NCBI RefSeq assembly: GCF_001273755.1
Contig: NZ_LGYA01000001.1
Location: 1,384,857 to 1,448,856, forward strand
DNA from: Peribacillus butanolivorans
GTDB taxonomy: Bacteria; Bacillota; Bacilli; Bacillales; DSM-1321
Direction of reading: 5' to 3'
DNA: 64,000 nucleotides
The notes beneath the pieces are model-generated. The model worked only from the letters and a program-made list of their open reading frames with translations. It did no database searches and was not told where the DNA came from. The position numbers and the translations under genes are program-made. Below, one piece after another: positions 20,442 through 30,144 of the stretch. Each line of letters opens with the position of its first letter. Positions within the stretch are counted from its first letter, which is position 1.

Positions 20442-22112
20442 TTGGGTAAAGATAAAAATAATGGAATAAAAGTTATTTCTCTTGGAGGACAAGGGGAACT
20501 TGGTAAAAATATGTACGTCATTGAGGTAAATGAAGACCTCTATCTTCTTGATGCAGGTTTAATGCTGCCAGAAGAAGAAATGTTGGGAATTGATGCGGTA
20601 ATTCCTGACATTTCTTATTTGATGGATAATAAAGAACGGGTACAGGGGATTTTCATTACCCATGGTCATGAAGACCATATGGGTGCGCTTGCTTATGTAT
20701 TAAAATATTTACCGGTACCTGTTTACGGTACAAAGCTTACACTTGCTTTAATCAAAACAAAATTAAAGGAAGACGGCTTTAATGGCAGGGCAACATTTAC
20801 TGAGATCGATTCAGATTCTCTTTTAAGTTTCCCTCAAGCAGCCGTGTCCTTTTTCAGGACAAACCATAGTATTCCCGATTCTGTCGGAGTTGTAATCCAT
20901 ACGCGTGAAGGAGCCATCGTCTATACAGGGGATTTCAAATTTGATCAAGCTGCAACCGATCTTTATAAACCAGAAATCGGTAAAATGGCAAGTATTGGAG
21001 AAGAGGGTGTCCTTTGCTTGCTATCTGATAGCACAGGAGCGGAAAGACCGGGTTATACGCCATCTGAAGCAGTTGTGTCAAGGGATATTACAGAAGCCTT
21101 CCATGCAGCTTCTGGAAGAATTATTGTTGCTTGCTTTGCTTCAAATATTAATCGAATTCAGCATGTCTTCAATGCAGCGGCGGCTAGTCGAAGGAAAGTG
21201 GCGGTTGTGGGTAAAAGCTTGCAACGTGTTTATGAAACAGCCTTAAATCTTGGATACTTAAAGGTCGAGGAAGAGCTGATTATCCCGGTCAATGAAATTA
21301 ACAAGTATGATGATCGTGAAATCGTTGTATTATCGACTGGGCATCAAGGAGAGCCTATTGCAGCGCTTCAAAAAATGGCGAAACAGACTCATAAGCAGGT
21401 AACGATTAAAAAGGGAGATACAGTCTTGATAAGTGCATCCCCCTTACAGGGCGGCGAACTTATTTTATCGAAAACCGTTGACTTACTTTACAGGGTAGGT
21501 GCAGAGGTAGTATCTGCTAGTAAATATAAAGTGCACGTAACGGGTCATGGCAGTCAAGAAGAACTGAAAATGATGATTAACTTGATGAATCCTAAATTCC
21601 TTATCCCAGTACATGGAGAATACCGTCATTTATATGCCCATCAAAAAGTAGGAATTGCTGCAGGGGTAAAACGGGAAAATATCGTGATTGCTGAAAAAGG
21701 TGATGTCATCGAACTAAAAGGTGACAAAATGGGCCTATCCGGCAAAGTCACTGCAGGAAATATCTTAATTGACGGGAGCGGTGTTGGAGATGTGGGTAAT
21801 ATCGTACTCCGTGATCGTCGCTTGTTATCACAGGATGGCATTTTAATCGTCGTTGTCACATTGAACCGTCAAGATAAAAGTATTGCAGCTGGCCCAGAAA
21901 TCATTTCACGAGGTTTCGTATATGTACGTGAATCAGAAAAAATGATTGGGGAAGCTACTGAGATTGTAAGTGAAATCGTGAAGAAAAATGGATCGCGCCA
22001 ACCTTTCGATTGGTCTACTCTGAAACAGGAAATGCGTGATGCCTTAAATCAATTCTTCTATGAAAAAACGAAACGCCGTCCAATGATTTTACCAATAATC
22101 ATGGAGTATTAA
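20442..22112 (+). CDS. rnjB: Ribonuclease J2-type nuclease
   Basis: 556 residues from the TTG at 20442, chosen because TTAAGGAGGATATTCGA precedes it; the upstream ATG at 20391 overlaps a -10 box. Metallo-beta-lactamase/beta-CASP RNase. The metal motif reads THGHEDHMGAL near residues 73-83, intact, whereas B. subtilis RNase J2 has a degenerate HGHDENIG. Other blocks: GDFKFDQ, LSDSTGAERPGYTPSE, and VTGHGSQEEL. Named from its place before tepA-ylzJ-spoIIIE. Confidence 0.9.
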   Translation: MGKDKNNGIKVISLGGQGELGKNMYVIEVNEDLYLLDAGLMLPEEEMLGIDAVIPDISYLMDNKERVQGIFITHGHEDHMGALAYVLKYLPVPVYGTKLTLALIKTKLKEDGFNGRATFTEIDSDSLLSFPQAAVSFFRTNHSIPDSVGVVIHTREGAIVYTGDFKFDQAATDLYKPEIGKMASIGEEGVLCLLSDSTGAERPGYTPSEAVVSRDITEAFHAASGRIIVACFASNINRIQHVFNAAAASRRKVAVVGKSLQRVYETALNLGYLKVEEELIIPVNEINKYDDREIVVLSTGHQGEPIAALQKMAKQTHKQVTIKKGDTVLISASPLQGGELILSKTVDLLYRVGAEVVSASKYKVHVTGHGSQEELKMMINLMNPKFLIPVHGEYRHLYAHQKVGIAAGVKRENIVIAEKGDVIELKGDKMGLSGKVTAGNILIDGSGVGDVGNIVLRDRRLLSQDGILIVVVTLNRQDKSIAAGPEIISRGFVYVRESEKMIGEATEIVSEIVKKNGSRQPFDWSTLKQEMRDALNQFFYEKTKRRPMILPIIMEY

Positions 22113-22114
22113 GT

Positions 22115-22151
22115 AAAAAAAACCTGACAAATTATTGTCAGGTTTTTTTTT
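22115..22151 (+). terminator. rnjB terminator
   Basis: AAAAAACCTGACA pairs with TGTCAGGTTTTTT around aattat, ending in a run of T residues. Confidence 0.85.
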
Positions 22152-22240
22152 ATCTAAGTGAAACCTCTTTATCTTGAAGAATGAAGTCTGAGACTCGTGA
22201 CATAATAAAGCTATAGGCTTTAGAGAAAGGGGTTGGCATA

Positions 22241-22984
22241 GTGGATAATGCACCATTACCAAATGAAAATGAAGGCCGGCAGGAAGGTAAAAATTCGACT
22301 TTGATTGAAAAAATCCAGCAGCTGGGAACTACAAACGTCCCGCAACTATCACAGGACTCAAAAATCCATTGTTTGACGATCATTGGACAAATTGAAGGAC
22401 ATATGCAGCTGCCGCCTCAGAATAAAACGACCAAATATGAACATGTTATTCCACAAATTGTGGCAATTGAACAAAATCCAAATATTGAGGGACTGCTAGT
22501 TATTTTAAATACAGTAGGAGGAGACGTTGAAGCGGGGCTAGCCATTGCCGAGATGTTGGCATCCCTATCCAAGCCGTCCGTGTCGATTGTACTTGGCGGG
22601 GGCCATTCTATTGGTGTTCCGATTGCTGTTTCCTGTGACCATTCCTATATAGCTGAAACAGCGACTATGACTATTCATCCTATACGTTTGACAGGTCTTG
22701 TCATAGGAGTGCCGCAAACCTTTGAGTACTTGGATAAAATGCAAGAACGAGTTATTAAATTTGTTACGAGGCATTCCAACGTCACGGAAGAAAGTTTTAA
22801 AGACCTAATGTTCGCTAAAGGAAATCTAACCCGAGATATTGGCACGAATGTGATTGGTGCCGAGGCGGTTGAAATTGGGATGATTGATGATGTTGGTGGA
22901 GTCGGTCAAGCCATGAGAAAACTAAATAGCTTTATGGATGAGAGAAGGCCAAAAATAGCAGGGGAAGAGGGGCTTCTACAATGA
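22241..22984 (+). CDS. tepA: ClpP-like translocation-enhancing protein TepA
   Basis: 247 residues, GTG start with AGAGAAAGGGGTTGGCATA in front. ClpP/crotonase-fold serine protease homologue. The Ser region is [16 protein letters not shown] (about 123-138) and the His region is [15 protein letters not shown] (about 144-158). Lacks a signal peptide, so probably cytoplasmic or membrane-associated. Overlaps ylzJ by 4 bases; the order rnjB-tepA-ylzJ-spoIIIE is standard in Bacillus. Confidence 0.92.
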   Translation: MDNAPLPNENEGRQEGKNSTLIEKIQQLGTTNVPQLSQDSKIHCLTIIGQIEGHMQLPPQNKTTKYEHVIPQIVAIEQNPNIEGLLVILNTVGGDVEAGLAIAEMLASLSKPSVSIVLGGGHSIGVPIAVSCDHSYIAETATMTIHPIRLTGLVIGVPQTFEYLDKMQERVIKFVTRHSNVTEESFKDLMFAKGNLTRDIGTNVIGAEAVEIGMIDDVGGVGQAMRKLNSFMDERRPKIAGEEGLLQ

Positions 22985-23208
22985 CACTCTACACCATTGT
23001 TCCTGAGGAAATCATTTTCCCTCATCATCATGAGAAGACTGCGAATTTAATTGAAATGATATATAATGGGGTTCATGTGATGGTTGAACATGACGGAGGG
23101 AGAACGTTTCGTATCGATCGAATTGTGAGCACAAACCCTGAAGATTATATGAATGTTCACATTCAGCCGGGTGCCGTCATCAATGTTTTCGAACAGTTGA
23201 AAAGCTAG
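22981..23208 (+). CDS. ylzJ: YlzJ-like protein
   Basis: 75 residues, starting in the ATGA overlap with tepA. The family start [14 protein letters not shown] is clear. Small acidic-to-neutral protein without membrane segments; function unknown. Its fixed pairing with tepA suggests a linked role. Confidence 0.85.
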   Translation: MTLYTIVPEEIIFPHHHEKTANLIEMIYNGVHVMVEHDGGRTFRIDRIVSTNPEDYMNVHIQPGAVINVFEQLKS

Positions 23209-23254
23209 AAAAAACGCTAATATAGGTAAATTATGATATACTAAGAAAAAAATT

Positions 23255-23275
23255 AGCAGCCGCTTGGCTGCTTTA
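23255..23275 (+). terminator. Weak terminator after ylzJ
   Basis: AGCAGCC-gctt-GGCTGCT, a 7-bp perfect stem followed by TTATT. The T run is short, so termination may be partial. Confidence 0.5.
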
Positions 23276-23325
23276 TTCATTATATGAAAGAATTGTCATT
23301 ATGAGTTGTAATTTAGCTGTATCAA

Positions 23326-23354
23326 GGGACAAGGTCATTTTTATTTGGTATAAT
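23326..23354 (+). promoter_or_regulatory. SigA-type promoter for spoIIIE
   Basis: GGGACA (23326-23331), 17-base spacer, perfect TATAAT (23349-23354), 92 bases before the spoIIIE start. Confidence 0.5.
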
Positions 23355-23445
23355 TAGTGAGCGAACATTTGTTTTGTGAAGGGAAATCACTACAGGATGT
23401 TGAATAGGATGGATAGAATAGTTTCATGAAGAATCAGGTGATGTT

Positions 23446-25776
23446 ATGGCAAAGAAGAAACGCAGGAAAAAGAAAAGTACAGAGAAATTAAAAATTACGC
23501 TGAAATATGAATTAATTGGCTTGACTTTAATAGGGTTGGCAGTCATCGCAATTGCAAAGCTTGGGGCAGTCGGAAAAGGGACGGTCTTTTTAATCCGCTT
23601 CTTTATGGGAGAATGGTATATCCTCTTTTTACTGGGAGCGATTGCTGCCGGATTCTATTTGATGATTAAAAGAGAAGTCCCTTACTTGCTGAAACGACAA
23701 TTAATAGGAATGTATTTCCTTGTCGCTAGCATGCTGTTACTTAGTCATGTAACTCTGTTTAATATGCTTGCAGATGGAGGCCCATTTACGAAGCCGAGCG
23801 TCATTTCGAATACATGGGAATTATTCTGGATGGAAGTGACCGGCAAGACAAGTACCAAGGATCTTGGCGGTGGAATGATCGGTGCGATTTTATTTGCTGC
23901 TTCTCATTTCTTATTTGATGAAGCGGGATCAAAAATAGTTTCATTCCTCTTTATCATTGTAGGGGGCGTGTTATTGACCGGCAAAACGTTAGGAGAAACT
24001 CTTGGTAAATTTTTCATGGGTCTTGGTGGCTTTTTTATAAAGCAATGGTCTGCTTTCAGAGACGATATGAAAACATGGAATGATGACAAAAAAGAAAAGA
24101 AAAAAAATCCAGTTAAAAAGAAAAAACGTGAAAAAGAATCGGTGGAAGAAACAGTTCAGGCTATTCAGACGGAAGATGAAACACAGCAAATGGCAACGGA
24201 ACGGATCATTTCAAGCTTTGCTGATAAAGCCTATGGCGACGAAACTGAAGTACTTCCGGTTAAAGCGACACCTACAGTTGAAAGTACAGAGGAGCAAGAT
24301 GATGCTGTTCCGCCTATGAATTTTACAGAAATAGAAAATAAAGAATATCTTTTACCGCCACTCTCTTTATTATTGCAGCCCAAAAAAACAGACCAAAGCG
24401 GGGAGTATCAATTAATACATGAAAACGCGGCAAAGCTTGAACGCACTTTCCATAGCTTTGGAGTTAAAGCAAGGGTCACACAGGTTCATTTAGGCCCAGC
24501 TGTAACCAAATATGAAGTACATCCGGATGTGGGTGTCAAGGTCAGTAAAATTGTCAGTCTTTCCGATGATCTGGCCTTGGCTCTAGCAGCGAAAGATATC
24601 CGTATTGAAGCACCAATTCCCGGTAAATCGGCGATTGGAATAGAAGTCCCTAACTCCGAGGTGGCGATGGTGTCACTACGGGAAGTTTTAGAGGCGAAAG
24701 AAGTTGACAAGCCTGATGCGAAACTTCAAATCGGTTTAGGACGGAATATTTCGGGTGAAGCGGTTAAGGCGGAGCTTAATAAAATGCCGCATTTACTTGT
24801 AGCGGGAGCGACAGGCAGTGGGAAATCCGTTTGTATTAACGGTATTATCACGAGTATCTTAATGCGGGCAAAACCACATGAAGTGAAGATGATGATGATT
24901 GATCCTAAAATGGTGGAGCTTAATGTATATAATGGAATTCCCCATTTACTGGCCCCAGTTGTGACAAATCCCAAAAAAGCTGCTCAGGCTTTGCAAAAAG
25001 TGGTCAGTGAAATGGAACGTCGCTATGAGCTATTTTCTCATTCTGGTACTCGTAATATTGAAGGTTATAACGATTATATTAATCGGTATAATATTGAGGA
25101 AGATGCCAAGCAGCCACTCCTGCCTTATATCGTAGTTATTGTGGATGAATTGGCTGACTTGATGATGGTCGCCTCAAATGATGTGGAGGATGCCATCACA
25201 CGCCTTGCTCAAATGGCACGGGCTGCTGGCATCCATTTAATCATTGCCACTCAGCGGCCGTCTGTCGATGTTATAACAGGGGTCATAAAAGCGAACATCC
25301 CATCCCGGATTGCTTTTAGTGTATCATCGATGACAGATTCAAGAACGATTCTGGATATGGGGGGAGCCGAAAAACTATTAGGACGAGGTGACATGCTATT
25401 CTTGCCGGCGGGAGCTTCGAAACCGGTTCGGGTCCAAGGTGCCTTTTTATCCGATCATGAAGTAGAGGAAGTCGTCACATATGTTATTTCGCAACAGAAA
25501 GCTCAGTATAATGAAGAAATGATTCCGGACGAAATACAAGAGACTTCTAGCGGTGAAGTCGAAGATAGTTTATACGGGGATGCTGTGTCCTTAATTATAG
25601 AAATGCAGACGGCATCTGTCTCGATGCTGCAACGTCGTTTCCGGATTGGCTATACCCGTGCTGCCAGATTAATTGATGAAATGGAAGCAAGAGGAATTGT
25701 CGGTCCATATGAGGGCAGCAAACCACGAAATGTATTGTTATCTAAAGATGAACAGGATGAAGCTCATTTATCATAG
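23446..25776 (+). CDS. spoIIIE: DNA translocase SpoIIIE/FtsK
   Basis: 776 residues. Pumps the chromosome through the division or sporulation septum. A Lys-rich start is followed by four membrane segments (about 22-165), a charged linker (about 205-300), and the RecA-like motor: Walker [14 protein letters not shown] near 455, Walker [13 protein letters not shown] near 565. The C-terminal gamma winged helix ([20 protein letters not shown]-like) reads KOPS/SRS sites. RBS CAGGTGATGTT. A bidirectional terminator follows. Confidence 0.96.
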   Translation: MAKKKRRKKKSTEKLKITLKYELIGLTLIGLAVIAIAKLGAVGKGTVFLIRFFMGEWYILFLLGAIAAGFYLMIKREVPYLLKRQLIGMYFLVASMLLLSHVTLFNMLADGGPFTKPSVISNTWELFWMEVTGKTSTKDLGGGMIGAILFAASHFLFDEAGSKIVSFLFIIVGGVLLTGKTLGETLGKFFMGLGGFFIKQWSAFRDDMKTWNDDKKEKKKNPVKKKKREKESVEETVQAIQTEDETQQMATERIISSFADKAYGDETEVLPVKATPTVESTEEQDDAVPPMNFTEIENKEYLLPPLSLLLQPKKTDQSGEYQLIHENAAKLERTFHSFGVKARVTQVHLGPAVTKYEVHPDVGVKVSKIVSLSDDLALALAAKDIRIEAPIPGKSAIGIEVPNSEVAMVSLREVLEAKEVDKPDAKLQIGLGRNISGEAVKAELNKMPHLLVAGATGSGKSVCINGIITSILMRAKPHEVKMMMIDPKMVELNVYNGIPHLLAPVVTNPKKAAQALQKVVSEMERRYELFSHSGTRNIEGYNDYINRYNIEEDAKQPLLPYIVVIVDELADLMMVASNDVEDAITRLAQMARAAGIHLIIATQRPSVDVITGVIKANIPSRIAFSVSSMTDSRTILDMGGAEKLLGRGDMLFLPAGASKPVRVQGAFLSDHEVEEVVTYVISQQKAQYNEEMIPDEIQETSSGEVEDSLYGDAVSLIIEMQTASVSMLQRRFRIGYTRAARLIDEMEARGIVGPYEGSKPRNVLLSKDEQDEAHLS

Positions 25777-25782
25777 GTAATT

Positions 25783-25811
25783 AAAAAACCGGGCAGGCGC
25801 CCGGTTTTTTT
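25783..25811. terminator. Bidirectional terminator between spoIIIE and the convergent DUF6509-like gene
   Basis: AAAAAACCGGGC-aggc-GCCCGGTTTTTT, a perfect stem with A and T runs on the two sides. It serves both convergent genes and touches the last codon of the minus-strand gene. Confidence 0.85.
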
Positions 25812-26112
25812 AATTGATCATTGCTTCGTCTAAATGTTTAAAGCAGAAGTCAGAAATCATTGCTTCTTCCTCTTCCTCTAAATCAAAATCGAGTACTTCG
25901 TCGTTCCCTTTTTCATAAATATCATATTTAATCAGCTTGCCTACTTGTTCTTCAACAACAAATAGTACCCGGATATATAAACCATTCTCTGAAAAGAGCT
26001 CGTCTTCTTCCGGTACTTCAATATCCAAGAAATACTCGAAACGCTCTCCGGATAAAATCCCAAATGGATCATTCAATTTTTCAACGCTGTATTCTGTAAT
26101 GTTTAACATCAT
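25810..26112 (-). CDS. Small acidic conserved protein, DUF6509-like
   Basis: 100 residues on the minus strand, start at 26112 with GAAGGGATGAACAC in front. Acidic, no membrane segment, with an IEVPEEDELFSENGLYIRVLFVV core and an EEEEE stretch near the C terminus. It resembles a Bacillus family I recall as DUF6509 (sometimes mislabelled pullulanase); the function is unknown. It is convergent to spoIIIE and divergent from ymfC. Confidence 0.6.
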   Translation of the reverse strand: MMLNITEYSVEKLNDPFGILSGERFEYFLDIEVPEEDELFSENGLYIRVLFVVEEQVGKLIKYDIYEKGNDEVLDFDLEEEEEAMISDFCFKHLDEAMIN

Positions 26113-26323
26113 GTGTTCATCCCTTCAAAGAAGATAAATACTATTATACAGGAAAAAAGTATCTTGAAAAGAAAGCTACCGATTTTCATTTTGCATTTAT
26201 AAAAAAAAAATTTTATCTGATTTAGGAGAATAATCGTACAACTTCTACGGCCTTTACTAGAGTAAAAGGCACAGGTGAGGGTAATTTATCCTAAATTCTT
26301 TTATGTTAAATAGTAAAACACTA

Positions 26324-26361
26324 TTTATTTATATCGAAAAAAATGTTATATTATTTTCGAT
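26324..26361 (+). promoter_or_regulatory. Promoter with overlapping inverted repeat upstream of ymfC; 26113-26422 gap
   Basis: TTTATT (26324-26329), 17-base spacer, TATATT (26347-26352). The -10 lies inside the inverted repeat ATCGAAAA (26333-26340)/TTTTCGAT (26354-26361), which could be an operator for the GntR protein encoded next. The rest of this 310-base intergenic region is AT-rich and shows no gene. Confidence 0.4.
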
Positions 26362-26422
26362 TAGTAGGAATGATTCAACATCAGAGGTCTGATGTCTTAA
26401 GAAACTAGCTGGGGGAAACTGT

Positions 26423-27148
26423 ATGTCAATTAAATCAGATAGTCGACATTTATATTTGCAGGTCATTGATTACCTGAAGCAGGATATTGAAGCAGGAGTT
26501 TATCAGGAAAATGAAAAATTCCCTTCTGAATTTGATCTTGCTAAAAAACTGGGAGTGAGTAGGGCGACACTTCGAGAAGCGCTGCGGATTTTAGAAGAAG
26601 AAAACATTATCATTCGCCGCCATGGAGTTGGAACTTTTGTCAATCCAAAACCTCGGTTTACTTCTGGTATCGAGCAATTAAAAAGTGTCACGAACATGAT
26701 TGAAGAGGCAGGGATGAAGCCGGGTACGATTTTCTTAAGCTCGACGGCTCAAGAACCTACAGACGAGGATATCCGCAGGTTTTCTTGTTCACCAGATGAA
26801 CGCATCGTGAGTATTGAACGTGTAAGAACAGCAGATGGCGAGCCGGTTATCTACTGTGTCGACAAAATTCCTGAATCAATTCTTTCAGAAAATTTTGAGC
26901 GTAATGATGAGTCTCTTTTTGATATATTGGAAAGAGATGCGAATCGGAAAATTACACATGCCGTAGCAGAAATTGAGCCGATCGGGTATCATGAGAAAGT
27001 TTCTCCTATCCTGAAATGTTCGTCAGAAGCCGCATTACTTGTTCTGAAGCAGATGCATCTGGATGATTGGGACCAGCCTATCCTATATTCTGTAAACTAC
27101 TTTAAAGCCAATATGTTTAGTTTTCATGTTCTTCGGAAGCGAGTTTAG
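26423..27148 (+). CDS. ymfC: GntR family transcriptional regulator (HutC/UTRA type)
   Basis: 241 residues. N-terminal winged helix (about 8-75) with the recognition segment [16 protein letters not shown] and the wing RRHGVGTFV; the rest is a UTRA ligand-binding domain ending in [22 protein letters not shown]. Weak RBS GGGGGAAACTGT precedes the ATG. It lies directly upstream of the nucleoside importer and is the obvious candidate regulator for it. The effector is not evident from sequence. Confidence 0.9.
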   Translation: MSIKSDSRHLYLQVIDYLKQDIEAGVYQENEKFPSEFDLAKKLGVSRATLREALRILEEENIIIRRHGVGTFVNPKPRFTSGIEQLKSVTNMIEEAGMKPGTIFLSSTAQEPTDEDIRRFSCSPDERIVSIERVRTADGEPVIYCVDKIPESILSENFERNDESLFDILERDANRKITHAVAEIEPIGYHEKVSPILKCSSEAALLVLKQMHLDDWDQPILYSVNYFKANMFSFHVLRKRV

Positions 27149-27158
27149 TTCAAAACTC

Positions 27159-27219
27159 TTACATACGGATGAATGCAAGCGTTTGTTTCGATTCTTAAAA
27201 ATTGATCAAACGTATGTAA
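27159..27219. promoter_or_regulatory. Inverted repeat between ymfC and the importer operon
   Basis: TTACATACG (27159-27167) and CGTATGTAA (27211-27219) are exact inverted repeats 43 bases apart, with a nested CGTTTG/CAAACG pair. On the plus strand a run of A follows rather than T. It could be a long hairpin terminating minus-strand transcripts, a leader structure, or a two-site operator. Confidence 0.4.
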
Positions 27220-27309
27220 AAAAAAATTTACCGAGATGTGAAAACGCAAACATGAATGACTTTTCAGAACATTCCTGCTGAAAAATTATAAATCTTAGGG
27301 GGTAAAAAA

Positions 27310-28401
27310 TTGAAAAAGCGCAAATTAGGTCTAGCTCTTTCACTTGTTCTTGCTGCTGGTACGCTTTTAGGAGCATGTGGTAATTCAGAGAATGATGATA
27401 AAGAATCTTCAAATGGAAAAGAAAAGAAGGATAACTTCACAGTAGCTATGGTTACCGATACAGGCGGCGTCGATGATGAATCGTTCAACCAATCAGCTTG
27501 GAAGGGAATTCAGGAATTTGGTAAAGAAAATGATTTGGAAAAAGGTAAAGATGGATACAACTATCTTCAATCTAAATCGGATGCTGACTATGCTAAAAAC
27601 TTGAATACGCTTGTTCGTGAAGATTACAAACTTATCTACGGTATCGGTTTCCTTTTAGCCGAGTCTGTTGGTGAAGTGGCTGACCAACGTCCAGATTCAC
27701 AATTTGCTATTGTGGATACAGTTGTAGATAAAAAGAATGTAGCCAGCATTAATTTTAAAGAACAGCAAGGATCATTCCTTGTTGGTGTAATTGCCGGTCT
27801 ACAAACGAAAACAAACAAAGTCGGTTTTATCGGTGGAGTTGAATCTGAATTAATCAAGAAATTCGAAATTGGCTTTAAGGCTGGGGTTTTATCTGTAAAT
27901 CCGGATGCGAAGGTAGAAGTTAAATATGCCGGAGATTTCAATAAAGCTGACATCGGGAAATCTACTGCAGGATCTATGTATTCTTCAGGTATTGATATCA
28001 TTTATCATGCTGCTGGCGGAACTGGAAAAGGTGTATTTACTGAGGCAGTCGAGCAAAAACAAAAAGATCCTAAGAGAGAAATTTATGTTATCGGTGTAGA
28101 CAGTGACCAAGCTAAATTAGGAGCTGTTCCTGGAACGGACGACAACGTTACTTTAACTTCTATGATAAAACGTGTTGATGTTGCAGTTAAAGACCTTTCT
28201 ACGAAAGCCAAAGAAGGAAACTTCCCAGGTGGAGAAGTTATCGAATACGGTATCAAAGAAAATGGTGTAGGCATTTCTGATACAAAAGATAACGTAACTG
28301 AAGAATCTTTAAAAGCGGTTGAAGAATGGACAGAGAAAATTAAATCAGGTGAATTCGTAGTTCCTGGTACGGATAAAGAATTCAAAAAACTTGGTTTATA
28401 A
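27310..28401 (+). CDS. nupN: BMP-family nucleoside-binding lipoprotein
   Basis: 363 residues, TTG start with TTAGGGGGTAAAAAA in front. Signal peptide with lipobox LGAC (Cys at about residue 23), so a lipid-anchored outer-surface receptor. Basic-membrane-protein family core: [49 protein letters not shown] and [15 protein letters not shown]. Matches the guanosine/nucleoside receptors of the NupN (YufN) type, here in a different genomic place than in B. subtilis. Two hairpins follow before the ATPase gene. Confidence 0.88.
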   Translation: MKKRKLGLALSLVLAAGTLLGACGNSENDDKESSNGKEKKDNFTVAMVTDTGGVDDESFNQSAWKGIQEFGKENDLEKGKDGYNYLQSKSDADYAKNLNTLVREDYKLIYGIGFLLAESVGEVADQRPDSQFAIVDTVVDKKNVASINFKEQQGSFLVGVIAGLQTKTNKVGFIGGVESELIKKFEIGFKAGVLSVNPDAKVEVKYAGDFNKADIGKSTAGSMYSSGIDIIYHAAGGTGKGVFTEAVEQKQKDPKREIYVIGVDSDQAKLGAVPGTDDNVTLTSMIKRVDVAVKDLSTKAKEGNFPGGEVIEYGIKENGVGISDTKDNVTEESLKAVEEWTEKIKSGEFVVPGTDKEFKKLGL

Positions 28402-28487
28402 GCTGTGATTTTAGAGAGAGTAGGGAGGCATAATTGCCCTCTATTCTTTCTTTTCTACATATAGTTCCTTGAGACTGTAAAATATCG

Positions 28488-28531
28488 AATGAAAAACTAT
28501 GATAGAATCGTAGTTTTTCATTTGGTTTTTT
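28488..28531 (+). terminator. Terminator between lipoprotein and ATPase genes
   Basis: AATGAAAAACTA (28488-28499) pairs with TAGTTTTTCATT (28511-28522), with inner GAT/ATC, then TGGTTTTTT. A weaker hairpin with a T-rich tail (about 28415-28450, GAGGC/GCC around ataatt) precedes it. Partial termination here would give more receptor than transporter. Confidence 0.7.
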
Positions 28532-28608
28532 CAATAAAACCAAATTGGTAAGGATCAGCAATTTTCTAATAAAGAATCATTTACACTCATTTTAGGAGTT
28601 GATAATAC

Positions 28609-30144
28609 GTGGAATATGTAATTGAGATGCTGAATATCCGTAAGGAATTCCCAGGCATCGTCGCTAATGATAACGTAACCCTTCAAGTGAAAAAAGGGGA
28701 GATTCACGCATTATTAGGTGAAAATGGTGCGGGTAAATCTACATTGATGAATGTTTTATTCGGCCTATACCAGCCAGAGCAGGGAGAAATCCGTGTAAAT
28801 GGTAAGCCAGTCAAGATTACCAGCCCGAACATTGCCAATGAATTAGGGATTGGGATGGTGCATCAGCATTTTATGCTTGTTGACCCTTTTACAGTAACAG
28901 AAAATATAATTTTAGGAAAAGAACCTTCCAAAGGAGGTAAAATCGACTTAAAAGAAGCGAGTGAGGAAGTTAGGAAACTATCAGAACAATATCAGCTTCG
29001 TGTCGACCCTTATGCAAAAATTGCAGATATTTCAATAGGGATGCAGCAGCGTGTCGAAATTCTAAAAACGCTATACCGTGGTGCAGAGATACTGATTTTC
29101 GATGAGCCAACAGCTGTGTTGACTCCTCAAGAGATTAAGGAACTGATTTTTATAATGAAGGCTTTGATCAAAGAGGGGAAATCAATCATTTTGATTACTC
29201 ACAAACTTAAGGAAATTATGGAGGTTTGTGATCGGGTAACTGTCATCCGCAAGGGGCAGGGGATTGGAACAGTGAATGTCAATGAAACGAATCCTAACGA
29301 ATTGGCCAGCTTAATGGTTGGTCGGGAAGTTCTATTTAAAACTGAAAAAACGGCAGCCTCCCCCTCTGATGTTGTTCTTGATGTTAGCGGACTAGAAGTC
29401 AAGGATTCACGGGGAGTTTCAGCTGTCCGGAACTTGGAATTAACGGTTCGTGCAGGGGAGATTGTCGGGATTGCCGGTGTAGATGGCAATGGTCAATCGG
29501 AATTAATTGAAGCATTAGCAGGCTTAAGGAAGACGACAGCAGGGTCCATAAAATTAAATGGGAAAGAAATTAGGAATCTAAAGCCGCGCAAAATTACTGA
29601 ATCAGGCGTGGGTCATATTCCAGAAGACAGGCATAAGCATGGCTTGGTTCTCGATTATAGCATTGGAGAAAATATCGTCTTGCAAACATATTATCAAAAG
29701 CCCTATTCAAAAGCTGGTATTTTGAATTCAAAGAGAATCTTTGAAAAAGCGCGTTCATTGATTAAAAGTTACGATGTTCGGACTCCAAGTGAATATACGC
29801 CAGCTAGGGCCCTTTCTGGCGGGAATCAGCAAAAGGCAATCATAGGAAGGGAAGTTGATAGGAACCCAGATCTATTGATTGCCGCGCAGCCAACTCGCGG
29901 ACTCGATGTTGGGGCGATTGAATTTATTCATAAACGCCTGATTGAACAGCGTGATGCAGGAAAAGCGGTACTTCTCATTTCATTCGAATTAGAAGAAATC
30001 ATGAATGTGAGCGATAAAATTGCCGTTATTTATGAAGGAGAAATCGTCGCCATTGTCAATCCTAAAGAAACGACTGAACAGGAGCTTGGTCTTCTTATGG
30101 CTGGCAGCAAGCGTATGGAAGCAGGTGGAAAACAAAATGTCTAA
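28609..30144 (+). CDS. nupO: Nucleoside ABC transporter, double ATP-binding protein
   Basis: 511 residues, GTG start with TTTTAGGAGTTGATAATAC in front. Two fused ABC domains: the first has Walker A GENGAGKST, signature SIGMQQRVEI and IFDEPTAVLT; the second has a looser Walker A (GVDGNGQSE), signature LSGGNQQKAIIGRE and IAAQPTRGLD. This arrangement is typical of carbohydrate/nucleoside uptake type 2 importers. The next permease gene overlaps it by 8 bases. Confidence 0.92.
   Translation: MEYVIEMLNIRKEFPGIVANDNVTLQVKKGEIHALLGENGAGKSTLMNVLFGLYQPEQGEIRVNGKPVKITSPNIANELGIGMVHQHFMLVDPFTVTENIILGKEPSKGGKIDLKEASEEVRKLSEQYQLRVDPYAKIADISIGMQQRVEILKTLYRGAEILIFDEPTAVLTPQEIKELIFIMKALIKEGKSIILITHKLKEIMEVCDRVTVIRKGQGIGTVNVNETNPNELASLMVGREVLFKTEKTAASPSDVVLDVSGLEVKDSRGVSAVRNLELTVRAGEIVGIAGVDGNGQSELIEALAGLRKTTAGSIKLNGKEIRNLKPRKITESGVGHIPEDRHKHGLVLDYSIGENIVLQTYYQKPYSKAGILNSKRIFEKARSLIKSYDVRTPSEYTPARALSGGNQQKAIIGREVDRNPDLLIAAQPTRGLDVGAIEFIHKRLIEQRDAGKAVLLISFELEEIMNVSDKIAVIYEGEIVAIVNPKETTEQELGLLMAGSKRMEAGGKQNV

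Noticed and set aside
27149-27309. Purine riboswitch upstream of the nucleoside importer
   Set aside because: No purine-aptamer core sequence or matching helices were seen; only the inverted repeats listed above.
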